Shown here: positions 44,643 to 53,288 of the stretch, one piece after another
Layout: each line of letters begins with the position of its first letter
How positions within the stretch are numbered: the first letter of the stretch is position 1
DNA from: Bacillus marasmi
GTDB lineage: Bacteria; Bacillota; Bacilli; Bacillales; Cytobacillaceae
Assembly: GCF_902168435.1 (NCBI RefSeq)
Contig: NZ_LR656164.1
Span: forward strand, 186,001 to 250,000
Length of the DNA: 64,000 nt
Reading direction: 5' to 3'
Notes under the pieces: generated by a model
Databases searched by the model: none
What the model saw: only the letters and a program-made list of their open reading frames with translations
Told to the model about the DNA's origin: nothing
Made by a program: the position numbers and the translations under genes

Positions 44643-45407
44643 ATGCGCAAAAATGGAAATGATCGAGAAATAAAACTTAGTCGCGCAAAAGAAAACCAAT
44701 TTAAGGACTTTCAAAAACGGATTGGTTTTGATTATATGAATATCAATTTATTAAAGCAAGCCTTCACACATTCATCCTATGTGAATGAGCATCGTAAAAA
44801 GCCTTATGAAGATAATGAAAGGCTAGAATTTTTGGGGGATGCCGTTTTAGAACTGACAGTATCACAATTCCTTTACAAGAAATATCCAATGATGAGCGAG
44901 GGTGAACTGACAAAGCTTCGTGCAGCTGTTGTATGTGAACCTTCACTTGTTTATTTTGCCAATGAGCTGCAGTTTGGACAGTTAGTCCTCCTTGGCAAAG
45001 GCGAAGAAATGACCGGTGGCAGAGAAAGACCGGCATTATTGGCCGATGTATTTGAAGCTTTCATTGGTGCCCTTTATTTAGATAAAGGTATCGATAGCGT
45101 GATTCAGTTTTTAGAAAAGGTTGTTTTCCCAAAAATAGACTCTGGTGCTTTTTCTCATGTGATGGATTTTAAAAGCCAATTGCAGGAATTGGTCCAACGT
45201 GATGGCGTTGGTTCGCTTGAGTATAAAATACTTCAAGAAAAAGGTCCGGCTCATAATCGTGAATTTTGTTCCCGTGTTTCATTAAATGGGAAGGAATTAG
45301 GAACTGGAACAGGAAGATCGAAAAAGGAAGCTGAGCAGCATGCTGCCCAAATGGCGCTTGAACAGCTTAAAGCATTTATCCAAAAAGAACAGAAACTAGA
45401 ACAGTAG
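44643..45407 (+). CDS. rnc: Ribonuclease III
   Basis: RNase III cuts double-stranded RNA, including rRNA precursors and the SRP RNA precursor. The 254-residue protein has the catalytic signature [14 protein letters not shown] starting at N58 and a C-terminal dsRNA-binding domain with [19 protein letters not shown] 44643 follows GGTGGAGA. In B. subtilis it is the first of rnc-smc-ftsY, as here. Confidence 0.96.
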   Translation: MRKNGNDREIKLSRAKENQFKDFQKRIGFDYMNINLLKQAFTHSSYVNEHRKKPYEDNERLEFLGDAVLELTVSQFLYKKYPMMSEGELTKLRAAVVCEPSLVYFANELQFGQLVLLGKGEEMTGGRERPALLADVFEAFIGALYLDKGIDSVIQFLEKVVFPKIDSGAFSHVMDFKSQLQELVQRDGVGSLEYKILQEKGPAHNREFCSRVSLNGKELGTGTGRSKKEAEQHAAQMALEQLKAFIQKEQKLEQ

Positions 45408-45444
45408 ACACATTAGGGGCATTTGACAAATTGGAGGTAGCAGC

Positions 45445-48400
45445 ATGTTTTTGAAGCGTTTAGATGTCGTTGGTTTTAAATCATTTGCCGAACGAATCTC
45501 CGTCGATTTTGTTCCAGGTGTCACTGCTGTCGTTGGTCCTAACGGTAGTGGAAAGAGCAATGTTACCGACGCGATTCGCTGGGTATTAGGAGAACAATCG
45601 GCTAAATCTCTCCGTGGTACAAAAATGGAGGATATCATATTTGCCGGCAGTGATACGAGGCGAGCGTTAAATTTTGCGGAAGTAACCTTGACGCTCGATA
45701 ATGAGGATCAATTCCTACCTGTAGACTACAATGAAGTGAGTGTAACGAGACGTGTTTATCGCTCAGGTGACAGCGAATTTTTGATTAACAAACAAGCTTG
45801 TCGACTGAAGGATATTATTGATTTGTTTATGGATTCAGGATTAGGTCGTGAAGCTTTCTCGATTATCAGTCAGGGAAAGGTTGAGGAAATCCTCAACAGT
45901 AAAGCCGAGGATCGCCGAACCATTTTTGAAGAGGCAGCGGGTGTCTTAAAATATAAAAATCGAAAGAAAAAAGCGGAGTACAAGCTTGCAGAAACCCAGG
46001 AAAACCTAAATCGGGTCAGCGATATTCTTCATGAGCTAGAAGCGCAGGTAGAACCGTTAAAAATCCAGGCCTCACTGGCAAAGGATTATTTGGAAAATAA
46101 ACGGGATCTAGAGCATTTTGAAGTCGCTTTAACGGTTTATGAAATTGAAGATTTTCATGCGAAATGGGAAAAGCTTTCCAATGATTTGGAGAAGCATCAG
46201 GAGGATGAACTTAAGCTTTCCAATCAGCTGCAAATTAAAGAGGCAAAAATAGAAGAAAAGCGTGATAAGATTTTCGCCATCGATGAATCTATCAATGATT
46301 TGCAGGCTGTTTTGCTCAAGGTTACAGAGGAGCTAGAGAAGCTTGAGGGGCGCAAGGAAGTTTTGAAGGAACGGAAGAAAAATGCATCACAAAATAAGCA
46401 GTTGCTTGAAAAGACAGTTGCTGAGCTAAATGCGAAGGTTGAGGAGCTCGCAAGCGATAAAGAGCTGCAAACTGAGAATGTAGATAAGCTTAAGGCTGCT
46501 GCAAGTGCCTTAACAAAGGATTTAAATGAAAAGCTTAGTCAGCTTGAGGCTTTTAGTGAAAATATTGAACAGACGATTGAATCATTAAAAAGTGATTATA
46601 TTGAATTGCTAAATGACCAGGCAAGTAGCAAAAATGAGCTTCGCAATATTGAGCAGCAACTAGAGCAGCAAAATTTTAGAAATAGTCGATTAGATGAAAA
46701 TAATGAGACGTTTCTGCAGCAACGCGAGGAAATCAAACAAAACAAAGAAGGAGCTTTAGCCAAACTCTCAGAGGCAAGTAAAAAGCTTGAGGGACAGGTT
46801 CAGCTCTATTATCAGGAGCAGCGGAAGCTTGAAACATTAAAAAATCAATACGAAAAGCAGGAAAAGCTACTATATCAAGCCTATCAATATTTGCAGCAAT
46901 CGAAATCACGGAAGGAAATGCTCGAAGAAATGGAAGAGGATTTCTCGGGGTTCTTCCAAGGCGTAAAGGAAGTACTTAAGGCCCGTAATGGAGCTTTGCA
47001 GGGGATTGAAGGGGCAGTAGCAGAATTGATTACTGTGCCGAAGCAATTTGAGACTGCAATGGAAATAGCGCTAGGTGCTGCTATGCAGCATATTGTTGTT
47101 GACACAGAACAAAATGCCCGCAGTGCAATTGCGTTCTTAAAGAAGCACTCCTATGGTCGAGCTACCTTTTTACCATTATCCGTGATAAAAGCGAAAAGCC
47201 TGGCGGCCTATCAAATCGATGCCATTAAGCAACATCCATCTTTTATTGGCGTGGCTTCATCATTAATTAGTGTTGATGCTAAATATCAGGAAATCATCCA
47301 AAACCTGTTGGGCAATGTAGTCATTACAAAGGATTTACAAGGAGCGAACGAATTAGCAAAGCTGCTTCAATATCGCTGTCGTCTGGTGACCCTTGACGGA
47401 GATGTTGTCAATCCAGGAGGCTCAATGACAGGTGGAGCAATCAAGCAGAAAAACAATTCGTTGTTGAGTCGTAAAAGTGAGCTTGAAGAGCTAAAGGTAA
47501 AAATCGCTGAAATGGACCAGAAAACATCTCAGCTCGAACAGCAAGTTAAGCAGCTAAAGGCCGATAATCAAGCTCAGGAAGTAGAATTGGAGCAACTTCG
47601 TAAACAAGGTGAAGAGCTTCGGATTCATGAACAAGCCTTAAAGGGTGATTTGCGAGAAATTGAACTGGCCGAAAAAAATGTTAATGAACGATTGGCACTA
47701 TATGATATGGAGCGAAACCAATCTGACCAAGACAAGAATGCCCTCAATGCCCGAAAGACAGAGCTAACTGAGAAGCTTGACGAGCTAAATGATGCGATCC
47801 AAGCGTTAGATCAACAGATTAAGCAGCTGTCACAGCAAAAAAGTGATGAGTCAACTTCAAAGGATGCGCTTCTGTCAGAAATTAATGATTTGAAAGTCGA
47901 ACTGGCCTCCCAAAAGGAACAGCTAACCTTTGCGAATGAAACCCTTAATCGAACTTCGCTGGAATTAACAGAAAATCAAGAGAAGTTAATGACGATTCAA
48001 GACGATTTACAGCTTCTATCTTCTGAGATGACAAATAACTCTTCAGGTGAGGAACAGCTTGAGATAGCGGCGAAGAAAATGTTCGACGATAAAACTGAAA
48101 CGATTAAATTTATTGCCGCAAGACGCGACGAGCGAGTGAAGCTGCAGTTAGAGCTTGAAGATGAGGAGCTTGAGGTAAAAGAGCTAAAACGGCAGCATAA
48201 AGGCTTAGTCGAGGTGTTAAAGGATGAAGAAGTAAAGCTGAACCGCTTTGATGTTGAGCTGGAAACGCGCCTTTCACACTTGCGTGAGGAGTACATGCTC
48301 ACATTTGACGCTGCTAAGGCTGATTATCCGTTGACCATGTCCATTGAAGAGGCTCGGAAAAAAGTGAAGCTAATTAAAAAGTCTATCGAAGAATTGGGAA

Positions 48401-49011
48401 CAGTAAATCTAGGTGCAATCGATGAATACGAGCGTGTCTCAGAGCGTTATGAATTTTTATTAGAACAAAAAACGGATTTGCAGAATGCTAAGGATACCCT
48501 ATATCAAGTAATCAGTGAGATGGATGATGAAATGAAAAAGCGGTTTGAGCAAACGTTTACGGGAATCCGCTCACACTTTGAACCAACCTTCAAAGCTCTA
48601 TTTGGAGGCGGGAGGGCTGACTTGCGCTTAACCGATCCGAATGATTTATTAAACACAGGGGTTGAAATTGTTGCCCAGCCTCCAGGAAAGAAGCTACAAA
48701 ACCTTGGCCTACTTTCCGGTGGAGAACGCGCCTTAACGGCGATTGCCCTACTGTTCTCTATTTTAAAAGTACGACCAGTGCCGTTCTGTGTGCTAGATGA
48801 GGTGGAAGCAGCACTTGATGAAGCGAATGTTAGCCGCTTTAGTGCTTACTTAAAACGATATAGCAGTGAAACGCAATTTATTGTTATTACCCACCGTAAA
48901 GGAACGATGGAAGAAGCAGATGTACTATATGGAATTACGATGCAAGAATCAGGAGTATCAAAACTGGTGTCTGTAAGATTAGAAGAAACACAGGATTTAG
49001 TTCAATCATAA
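45445..49011 (+). CDS. smc: Chromosome segregation protein SMC
   Basis: SMC with ScpA and ScpB extrudes DNA loops from the origin and organises the chromosome. The 1188-residue protein has Walker A GPNGSGKSN (about 32-40), two long coiled coils (about 170-490 and 670-1000) separated by a hinge (about 510-640), the ABC signature LSGGERALTAIA from S1091, and Walker B VLDEVEAALDE. Full length with no break. ftsY follows after 27 bases. Confidence 0.97.
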   Translation: MFLKRLDVVGFKSFAERISVDFVPGVTAVVGPNGSGKSNVTDAIRWVLGEQSAKSLRGTKMEDIIFAGSDTRRALNFAEVTLTLDNEDQFLPVDYNEVSVTRRVYRSGDSEFLINKQACRLKDIIDLFMDSGLGREAFSIISQGKVEEILNSKAEDRRTIFEEAAGVLKYKNRKKKAEYKLAETQENLNRVSDILHELEAQVEPLKIQASLAKDYLENKRDLEHFEVALTVYEIEDFHAKWEKLSNDLEKHQEDELKLSNQLQIKEAKIEEKRDKIFAIDESINDLQAVLLKVTEELEKLEGRKEVLKERKKNASQNKQLLEKTVAELNAKVEELASDKELQTENVDKLKAAASALTKDLNEKLSQLEAFSENIEQTIESLKSDYIELLNDQASSKNELRNIEQQLEQQNFRNSRLDENNETFLQQREEIKQNKEGALAKLSEASKKLEGQVQLYYQEQRKLETLKNQYEKQEKLLYQAYQYLQQSKSRKEMLEEMEEDFSGFFQGVKEVLKARNGALQGIEGAVAELITVPKQFETAMEIALGAAMQHIVVDTEQNARSAIAFLKKHSYGRATFLPLSVIKAKSLAAYQIDAIKQHPSFIGVASSLISVDAKYQEIIQNLLGNVVITKDLQGANELAKLLQYRCRLVTLDGDVVNPGGSMTGGAIKQKNNSLLSRKSELEELKVKIAEMDQKTSQLEQQVKQLKADNQAQEVELEQLRKQGEELRIHEQALKGDLREIELAEKNVNERLALYDMERNQSDQDKNALNARKTELTEKLDELNDAIQALDQQIKQLSQQKSDESTSKDALLSEINDLKVELASQKEQLTFANETLNRTSLELTENQEKLMTIQDDLQLLSSEMTNNSSGEEQLEIAAKKMFDDKTETIKFIAARRDERVKLQLELEDEELEVKELKRQHKGLVEVLKDEEVKLNRFDVELETRLSHLREEYMLTFDAAKADYPLTMSIEEARKKVKLIKKSIEELGTVNLGAIDEYERVSERYEFLLEQKTDLQNAKDTLYQVISEMDDEMKKRFEQTFTGIRSHFEPTFKALFGGGRADLRLTDPNDLLNTGVEIVAQPPGKKLQNLGLLSGGERALTAIALLFSILKVRPVPFCVLDEVEAALDEANVSRFSAYLKRYSSETQFIVITHRKGTMEEADVLYGITMQESGVSKLVSVRLEETQDLVQS

Positions 49012-49038
49012 CGATTCATTTGGCGAGGAAGTGAAAAC

Positions 49039-50028
49039 ATGAGTTTTTTTAAAAAGTTAAAAGAGAAAATTTCTAAGCAAACGGATACAGTCACTGAAAA
49101 ATTTAAACAAGGCTTAACGAAAACCCGTGATAATTTTTCCGGAAAGGTCAATGATCTTGTTGCCCGCTATCGAAAAGTCGATGAGGATTTCTTCGAAGAG
49201 CTCGAAGAAATTCTTATCGGTGCTGATGTTGGCTTTGATACCGTCATGGAGTTAATCGATGAATTGAAAATGGAAGTAAAGCGGAAAAACATTCAAGACC
49301 CACAAGAGGTTCAGGCTGTCATTTCCGAGAAATTAGTAGATATCTATCAAGGTGGAACAACAGAGGCTACTTCTGAATTAAACATTCAGGAGTCAGGCTT
49401 AACCGTCATTCTGTTCGTAGGTGTAAATGGTGTAGGTAAAACGACGACAATTGGGAAGCTTGGTCATAAATTTAAGTCAGAAGGCAAGACCGTCTTAATG
49501 GCTGCCGGAGATACTTTCCGTGCTGGTGCGATTGAGCAGCTTGAAGTATGGGGAGAGCGTGTAGGTGTCGAGGTAATTAAGCAAGGTGCAGGTTCTGACC
49601 CAGCTGCAGTTATGTACGACGCGATTCAGGCTGCCAAAGCTCGTAAAGCTGACATTCTACTTTGTGACACAGCTGGCCGACTTCAAAATAAAGTCAATCT
49701 CATGAAAGAGCTAGAAAAGGTTAAACGTGTAATTGAACGAGAAATCCCGGGTGCTCCTCATGAAGTGTTGTTAGTACTGGATGCGACAACAGGTCAAAAT
49801 GCGATGATACAGGCTAAGACATTTAAAGAAGCAACCGATGTAAGTGGAATCGTGCTGACTAAGCTTGATGGTACGGCAAAAGGTGGAATCGTTTTGGCGA
49901 TCCGAAATGAGCTAAACATTCCGGTTAAATTTGTTGGACTCGGTGAAAAAATGGATGACCTTCAGAAATTTGATGCAGAACAATATGTTTATGGATTATT
50001 CGCCAATCAGGTTGAAGAGGAAGAATAG
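49039..50028 (+). CDS. ftsY: Signal recognition particle receptor FtsY
   Basis: FtsY docks SRP-ribosome complexes to the membrane. The 329-residue protein has a short N-terminal lysine-rich region, an N domain, and the GTPase G domain with GVNGVGKT (128-135), DTAGR and TKLDG motifs. It is short, lacking the long acidic A domain of E. coli FtsY, which is normal for Bacillus. The following gene in B. subtilis is ylxM; here a 4.4-kb insertion intervenes. Confidence 0.97.
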   Translation: MSFFKKLKEKISKQTDTVTEKFKQGLTKTRDNFSGKVNDLVARYRKVDEDFFEELEEILIGADVGFDTVMELIDELKMEVKRKNIQDPQEVQAVISEKLVDIYQGGTTEATSELNIQESGLTVILFVGVNGVGKTTTIGKLGHKFKSEGKTVLMAAGDTFRAGAIEQLEVWGERVGVEVIKQGAGSDPAAVMYDAIQAAKARKADILLCDTAGRLQNKVNLMKELEKVKRVIEREIPGAPHEVLLVLDATTGQNAMIQAKTFKEATDVSGIVLTKLDGTAKGGIVLAIRNELNIPVKFVGLGEKMDDLQKFDAEQYVYGLFANQVEEEE

Positions 50029-50056
50029 ACAAGATTTTCTATGTAAATAAATTAAT

Positions 50057-50549
50057 GAGGCTGGGACATAAGTTTTTCAGCTAAACAAAATACCGAACTA
50101 TTAGGAAATTCTAACTTAGAATTTCCTAATAGTTCGATTTTTTAATTCCTTTTTCTATAGAGCTACCCTGAAATAAATGTGGATTGGATCACACATTAAG
50201 TGCAGTTTTTTTGCTTGAGGGTTTGTTAACCCGAATGTTGATTTCCTTGTGTTTGAAAATAAGTGGAAGAATTACGCTTATTTTGGAAAAGACGCATATT
50301 TCCATTATAATAACGGGAGTTTTTTCGCTTATTTCATAAAAATCAGTTGATTTTGTCTTTTGGGGAGTAGTTAAGCGGAAAATCTACTCTTATTTCAGCT
50401 CATTTAGCCCCCCTTACATACAATAAGAGGAAATTCTACTCTTATTTAGATTCTCATACCTACATGAAAATCAACACTGAACTTTAATATAGTCCCTCAT
50501 AAAAATCATTCGGTTTTAATAGCGAATGATTTAGTTCTGTCCCAGTTTC
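50057..50549. repeat. Segment bounded by inverted GAGGCTGGGACATAA-type repeats
   Basis: GAGGCTGGGACATAA at 50057-50071 has an imperfect inverted partner TTCTGTCCCAGTTTC at 50536-50549. Between them lie a strong terminator-like hairpin, four or five degenerate copies of GGAA-N-CTACTCTTATTT (near 50265, 50380, 50428 and similar), and a small hairpin ATCATTCG/CGAATGAT (50505-50530). I see no gene in 50029-50793. This GGCTGGGACA signature is familiar from repeats in other Firmicutes. Confidence 0.55.
50094..50143 (+). terminator. Very strong hairpin after ftsY, probable terminator
   Basis: A 21-base arm (50094-50114) pairs perfectly with 50116-50136, followed by ATTTTTTAATT. The stem is AT-rich, unusually long for a terminator and almost a perfect palindrome. 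Confidence 0.7.
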
Positions 50550-50617
50550 TTTTTTTTTGTTAATTTTTAGTAATCAAAGGAAAATTTTCATGATAAAATA
50601 ATGAAGGATATTTTTAG

Positions 50618-50773
50618 TGTCTAGCGCAAGCGCCTAGCGACTAGTGGACTTCACCCTTCCTCCCTGCGATAAGTCAACATCGATTTGCTACTCACGTGCT
50701 CATCGTGTTTCCTTTATCTCGGTCGGAAGGGCTTCAGTCCTGTCGTGCGCTGAGTAAGGCGCTTGCGCTTTTC
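50618..50773 (+). repeat. TCTAG-type structured intergenic element, long variant
   Basis: The copy begins TGTCTAGCGCAAGCGCC and ends GGCGCTTGCGCTTTTC; its ends are complementary. At about 156 bp it is longer than the 118-123-bp copies elsewhere, with a different centre. It ends 20 bases before the lipoprotein gene. Confidence 0.65.
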
Positions 50774-50793
50774 TTTCAGAGGGGAGGATTTGT

Positions 50794-51120
50794 ATGAATA
50801 AGACTAATAAAATTATTGCCGGAATCTCATCAACTGCATTAGTAATTGGACTAGCAGGCTGTGGAGACAGTGATTTACCGCCGGAGCCAGATGATTACGA
50901 TTGCGACGAATGGGAATGGGATTACGATGATGGTGTTTGGGAATGTGACGATGAATATTCTGGTTACTACGGACACTACTACTATGGCGGAAGCTACTAT
51001 AGTTCCAAATCATCATTGTATAACAATAAAGCTTATGCCAAATACAAGAAAAGTAGTTCTTTCAAAGGTGGAAAAGCTAGTAAAGGTTTTGGCAGCGGTT
51101 CAAAAAGCTTTGGAGGATAA
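50794..51120 (+). CDS. Small lipoprotein with acidic and Gly/Ser-rich tail, YgiB/YjfM-like in layout
   Basis: The 108-residue protein has a lysine-bearing signal peptide and lipobox LAGC, so C23 should be lipidated and the mature protein outside the membrane. The mature part is acidic and tyrosine/tryptophan-rich (two further cysteines, C37 and C51), then basic and Gly/Ser/Lys-rich, ending in SFGG. The layout resembles E. coli YgiB and YjfM (lipobox, cysteines, Ser/Gly-rich tail ending in Gly-Gly), which sit next to glutathionylspermidine-synthase-like genes; the sequence itself is not clearly alike. AGGGGAGGA precedes the ATG. It is the first gene of a five-gene operon. Confidence 0.75.
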   Translation: MNKTNKIIAGISSTALVIGLAGCGDSDLPPEPDDYDCDEWEWDYDDGVWECDDEYSGYYGHYYYGGSYYSSKSSLYNNKAYAKYKKSSSFKGGKASKGFGSGSKSFGG

Positions 51121-51143
51121 ACTTCAGGAAAAGAGGATTGAAA

Positions 51144-51542
51144 ATGGACTTATATATAAATTTTGGATTGTACTTACTAGTCTCACTAGGATTATTGTTG
51201 GTCGGAGTATTTCTTTTTGAAATTTCAACAACAAAGGTTAGAGAATTTCAACTTATTGCCCAGAAGAATGTAACAGCAGCCCTTTCGCTAGGTGGAAAAG
51301 TGGTTGGATTAGCAATCGTGCTTGGTTCTGCTGCAGAAAACTCATTGGACCTGCTTGATATGGCGGTTTGGGGCGCAGTTGGGATTATTGCCCAAATCAT
51401 CTGCTTTATTTTAGCCGAAGTGTTAACGATTCGTTTTAGCATTGAAAATGCGATAAAAGAAGATAACCGCGCTGTCGGTGTCATGCTTTTCTCCCTTTCG
51501 CTAGCTGTAGGTTGGGTTGTAGCAAAGTGCTTAACATACTAA
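51144..51542 (+). CDS. DUF350 (YjfL/UPF0719) membrane protein
   Basis: The 132-residue protein has about four membrane helices (near residues 7-25, 45-62, 71-93 and 108-129), with the arrangement of DUF350 proteins: a first helix, a charged turn (ISTTKVREFQL), then helices with GLAIVLGSA. Its function is not established. It starts 23 bases after the lipoprotein. DUF350 genes are often found beside glutathionylspermidine-synthase-like genes, as in E. coli yjfL-yjfM-yjfC, and the same partner is here. Confidence 0.8.
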   Translation: MDLYINFGLYLLVSLGLLLVGVFLFEISTTKVREFQLIAQKNVTAALSLGGKVVGLAIVLGSAAENSLDLLDMAVWGAVGIIAQIICFILAEVLTIRFSIENAIKEDNRAVGVMLFSLSLAVGWVVAKCLTY

Positions 51543-51566
51543 GAATACCGTTCGGAGGTGAATGCG

Positions 51567-52022
51567 GTGCGTAAGCTTACCTATTTTATTGATCGAGGTA
51601 ACGAAGAATATGAACCATTTTATGAATATCAGGTCCCTCAGGTAGGCGTCGATGAAATTTACGCCCGCCAATTGTGCACCTATTTCATTTTGAAAGGGAT
51701 TCAATATCAATTGATGTCTAACGAAATGCAAGGCAATGAAGAAATCCTTGTGCTTGAAGAAATGGGGCCAAATCATCAGTTACCAGATGAACAAAGCTAT
51801 CGCGGTAAAGGTATGAATGTAGAGTTCCGTAGTTCACTGCCTGAAGAAAATTATCGATTGCTTCATGTCCGCCCATGTGATTCACATTTTGAAGTGATTC
51901 GCTTTTTATTAAAGGATGTCGTCGATATTCCATTTGTTGGTCAGATGTATACAACTTCAACGGAAATTGACGAAGATCGCGGTGTTTACGTCGTGTATGT
52001 GAAAGAAATTGAGGCCGAATAG
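51567..52022 (+). CDS. Unrecognised 151-residue protein of the accessory operon
   Basis: I recognise no family. The protein is soluble and acidic, with no signal peptide or membrane segment, two cysteines (C21 or so in ARQLCTYF and one in VRPCDSHF) and a C-terminal beta-rich VYVVYVKEIEAE. The GTG at 51567 lies eight bases after GGAGG; a GTG at 51558 overlaps that site. It lies 24 bases after the DUF350 gene and 13 before the ligase gene, so it is probably a specific component of the system. Confidence 0.8.
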   Translation: MRKLTYFIDRGNEEYEPFYEYQVPQVGVDEIYARQLCTYFILKGIQYQLMSNEMQGNEEILVLEEMGPNHQLPDEQSYRGKGMNVEFRSSLPEENYRLLHVRPCDSHFEVIRFLLKDVVDIPFVGQMYTTSTEIDEDRGVYVVYVKEIEAE

Positions 52023-52035
52023 AAGGAGTACTCAC

Positions 52036-53265
52036 ATGTTCCAATCTACCTATCACCAAAATCGAAAGCATTTTTACGAAAAAATGGAGAATTTTTGGCC
52101 TGATCTTTATGGGGAAGAATATGCGTTGTATGATGTGTATCGAGCGAATCATGAGTTTGTTGACCAAGTCCGCTTAGCAACGTTGCGAATTGGCAGGATT
52201 TATTTTAAAATAGCAAAATTACTGCGCAATGTTGAGGATGATATTTTAGTGGAGATGGGTTTCCCGCGTGAAACTCTCTCCTTTATTCGTTTAGCACCGC
52301 TCACGTCTGAAAGTGTGATTTCGAGGCTGGACCTTGTTTACACAGGTGGTTCCATCAAATGCATAGAAATCAATGCTGATACACCGACCTTTATTAAGGA
52401 AGTGTTCTCTGTAAATGGAATGCTGTGTAAGGAATTTGGTTTAGGCAATCCGAATACTGGAATGGAAATGTTGCTCGCTAAAGAAGTGCAAGCAAGTATT
52501 TCAGCTCATCTCGACACTAGTAAACCCTGTCATATTGTCTTTACTGCCCATGATGACCATGTGGAGGATTTTAATACAACGCGCTACCTTCAACAAATCT
52601 GTCATTTACCTTCTCGCTTTGTCCCGCTCCATCATCTTCAGATTATAAGAGGATCGGGCCTATACGATGATATGGGTAATAAAATCGATCTGTTATACCG
52701 TCAAACTTTCCCGATTGAAAATTTAATACAGGATCAAGATGATGAGGGAAATCCAATTGGTCTATGGCTATTGGAGTTAGTTCAGATGAACAAATTGAAA
52801 ATGATTAATCCACCTTCCGCCTTTTTATTGCAAAATAAAGCAGTTCAAGCTGTCATTTGGGGGCTGCATCAAGAACGTAATTCTTTTTTTTCTGAAATAG
52901 AGCACGAATGGATTGAAGAGCATTTTCTTCCGACATATCTTGAACCTGATTACTTTCTTAGTAACGCTCAATCTTTCGTGAAAAAACCATCCTTTGGCCG
53001 CGAAGGTGATACTGTTGAAATTTATGATGGTAGCGGTCATTTACTTCTAGCTGATTCTCAAACAACATATACTGGCTTCACCCCAATCTATCAACGCTAT
53101 ATCGAGCTACCAACTACTCAGTTTTGTTCTGAAAAAGGTCAGCAAACTGGACATTGGATTATTGGTAGTTTTTTAATTAACGGACATCCTAGTGGAATGG
53201 GCTTAAGAATTGGGAATCGAATTACGGACAATCTATCTTATTTTTTACCGATTGGAATGAAGTAA
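52036..53265 (+). CDS. Glutathionylspermidine-synthase-family ATP-grasp ligase (YjfC/YgiC-like)
   Basis: The 409-residue protein belongs to the GSP_synth family, whose founder joins the glycine carboxylate of glutathione to spermidine. Visible motifs are EINADTP (111-117), an ATP-grasp glycine loop KPSFGREGDTVEI from K317, and LEPDYF, plus a C-terminal SGMGLRIG segment. No amidase domain is fused, unlike E. coli Gss, so this is a synthetase-only form. Ribosome binding site AGAAGGAG. Glutathione is not usual in Bacillus, so the natural acyl donor is likely something else; the lipoprotein tail is one idea. Confidence 0.88.
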   Translation: MFQSTYHQNRKHFYEKMENFWPDLYGEEYALYDVYRANHEFVDQVRLATLRIGRIYFKIAKLLRNVEDDILVEMGFPRETLSFIRLAPLTSESVISRLDLVYTGGSIKCIEINADTPTFIKEVFSVNGMLCKEFGLGNPNTGMEMLLAKEVQASISAHLDTSKPCHIVFTAHDDHVEDFNTTRYLQQICHLPSRFVPLHHLQIIRGSGLYDDMGNKIDLLYRQTFPIENLIQDQDDEGNPIGLWLLELVQMNKLKMINPPSAFLLQNKAVQAVIWGLHQERNSFFSEIEHEWIEEHFLPTYLEPDYFLSNAQSFVKKPSFGREGDTVEIYDGSGHLLLADSQTTYTGFTPIYQRYIELPTTQFCSEKGQQTGHWIIGSFLINGHPSGMGLRIGNRITDNLSYFLPIGMK

Positions 53266-53288
53266 AACTCGAGTAACGGAGGGTTACT

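Noticed and set aside
50094-50143. Insertion-sequence terminal repeat
   Set aside because: The near-perfect palindrome is followed by a T-run and placed just after ftsY, which suits a terminator better; no transposase or target duplication was found.
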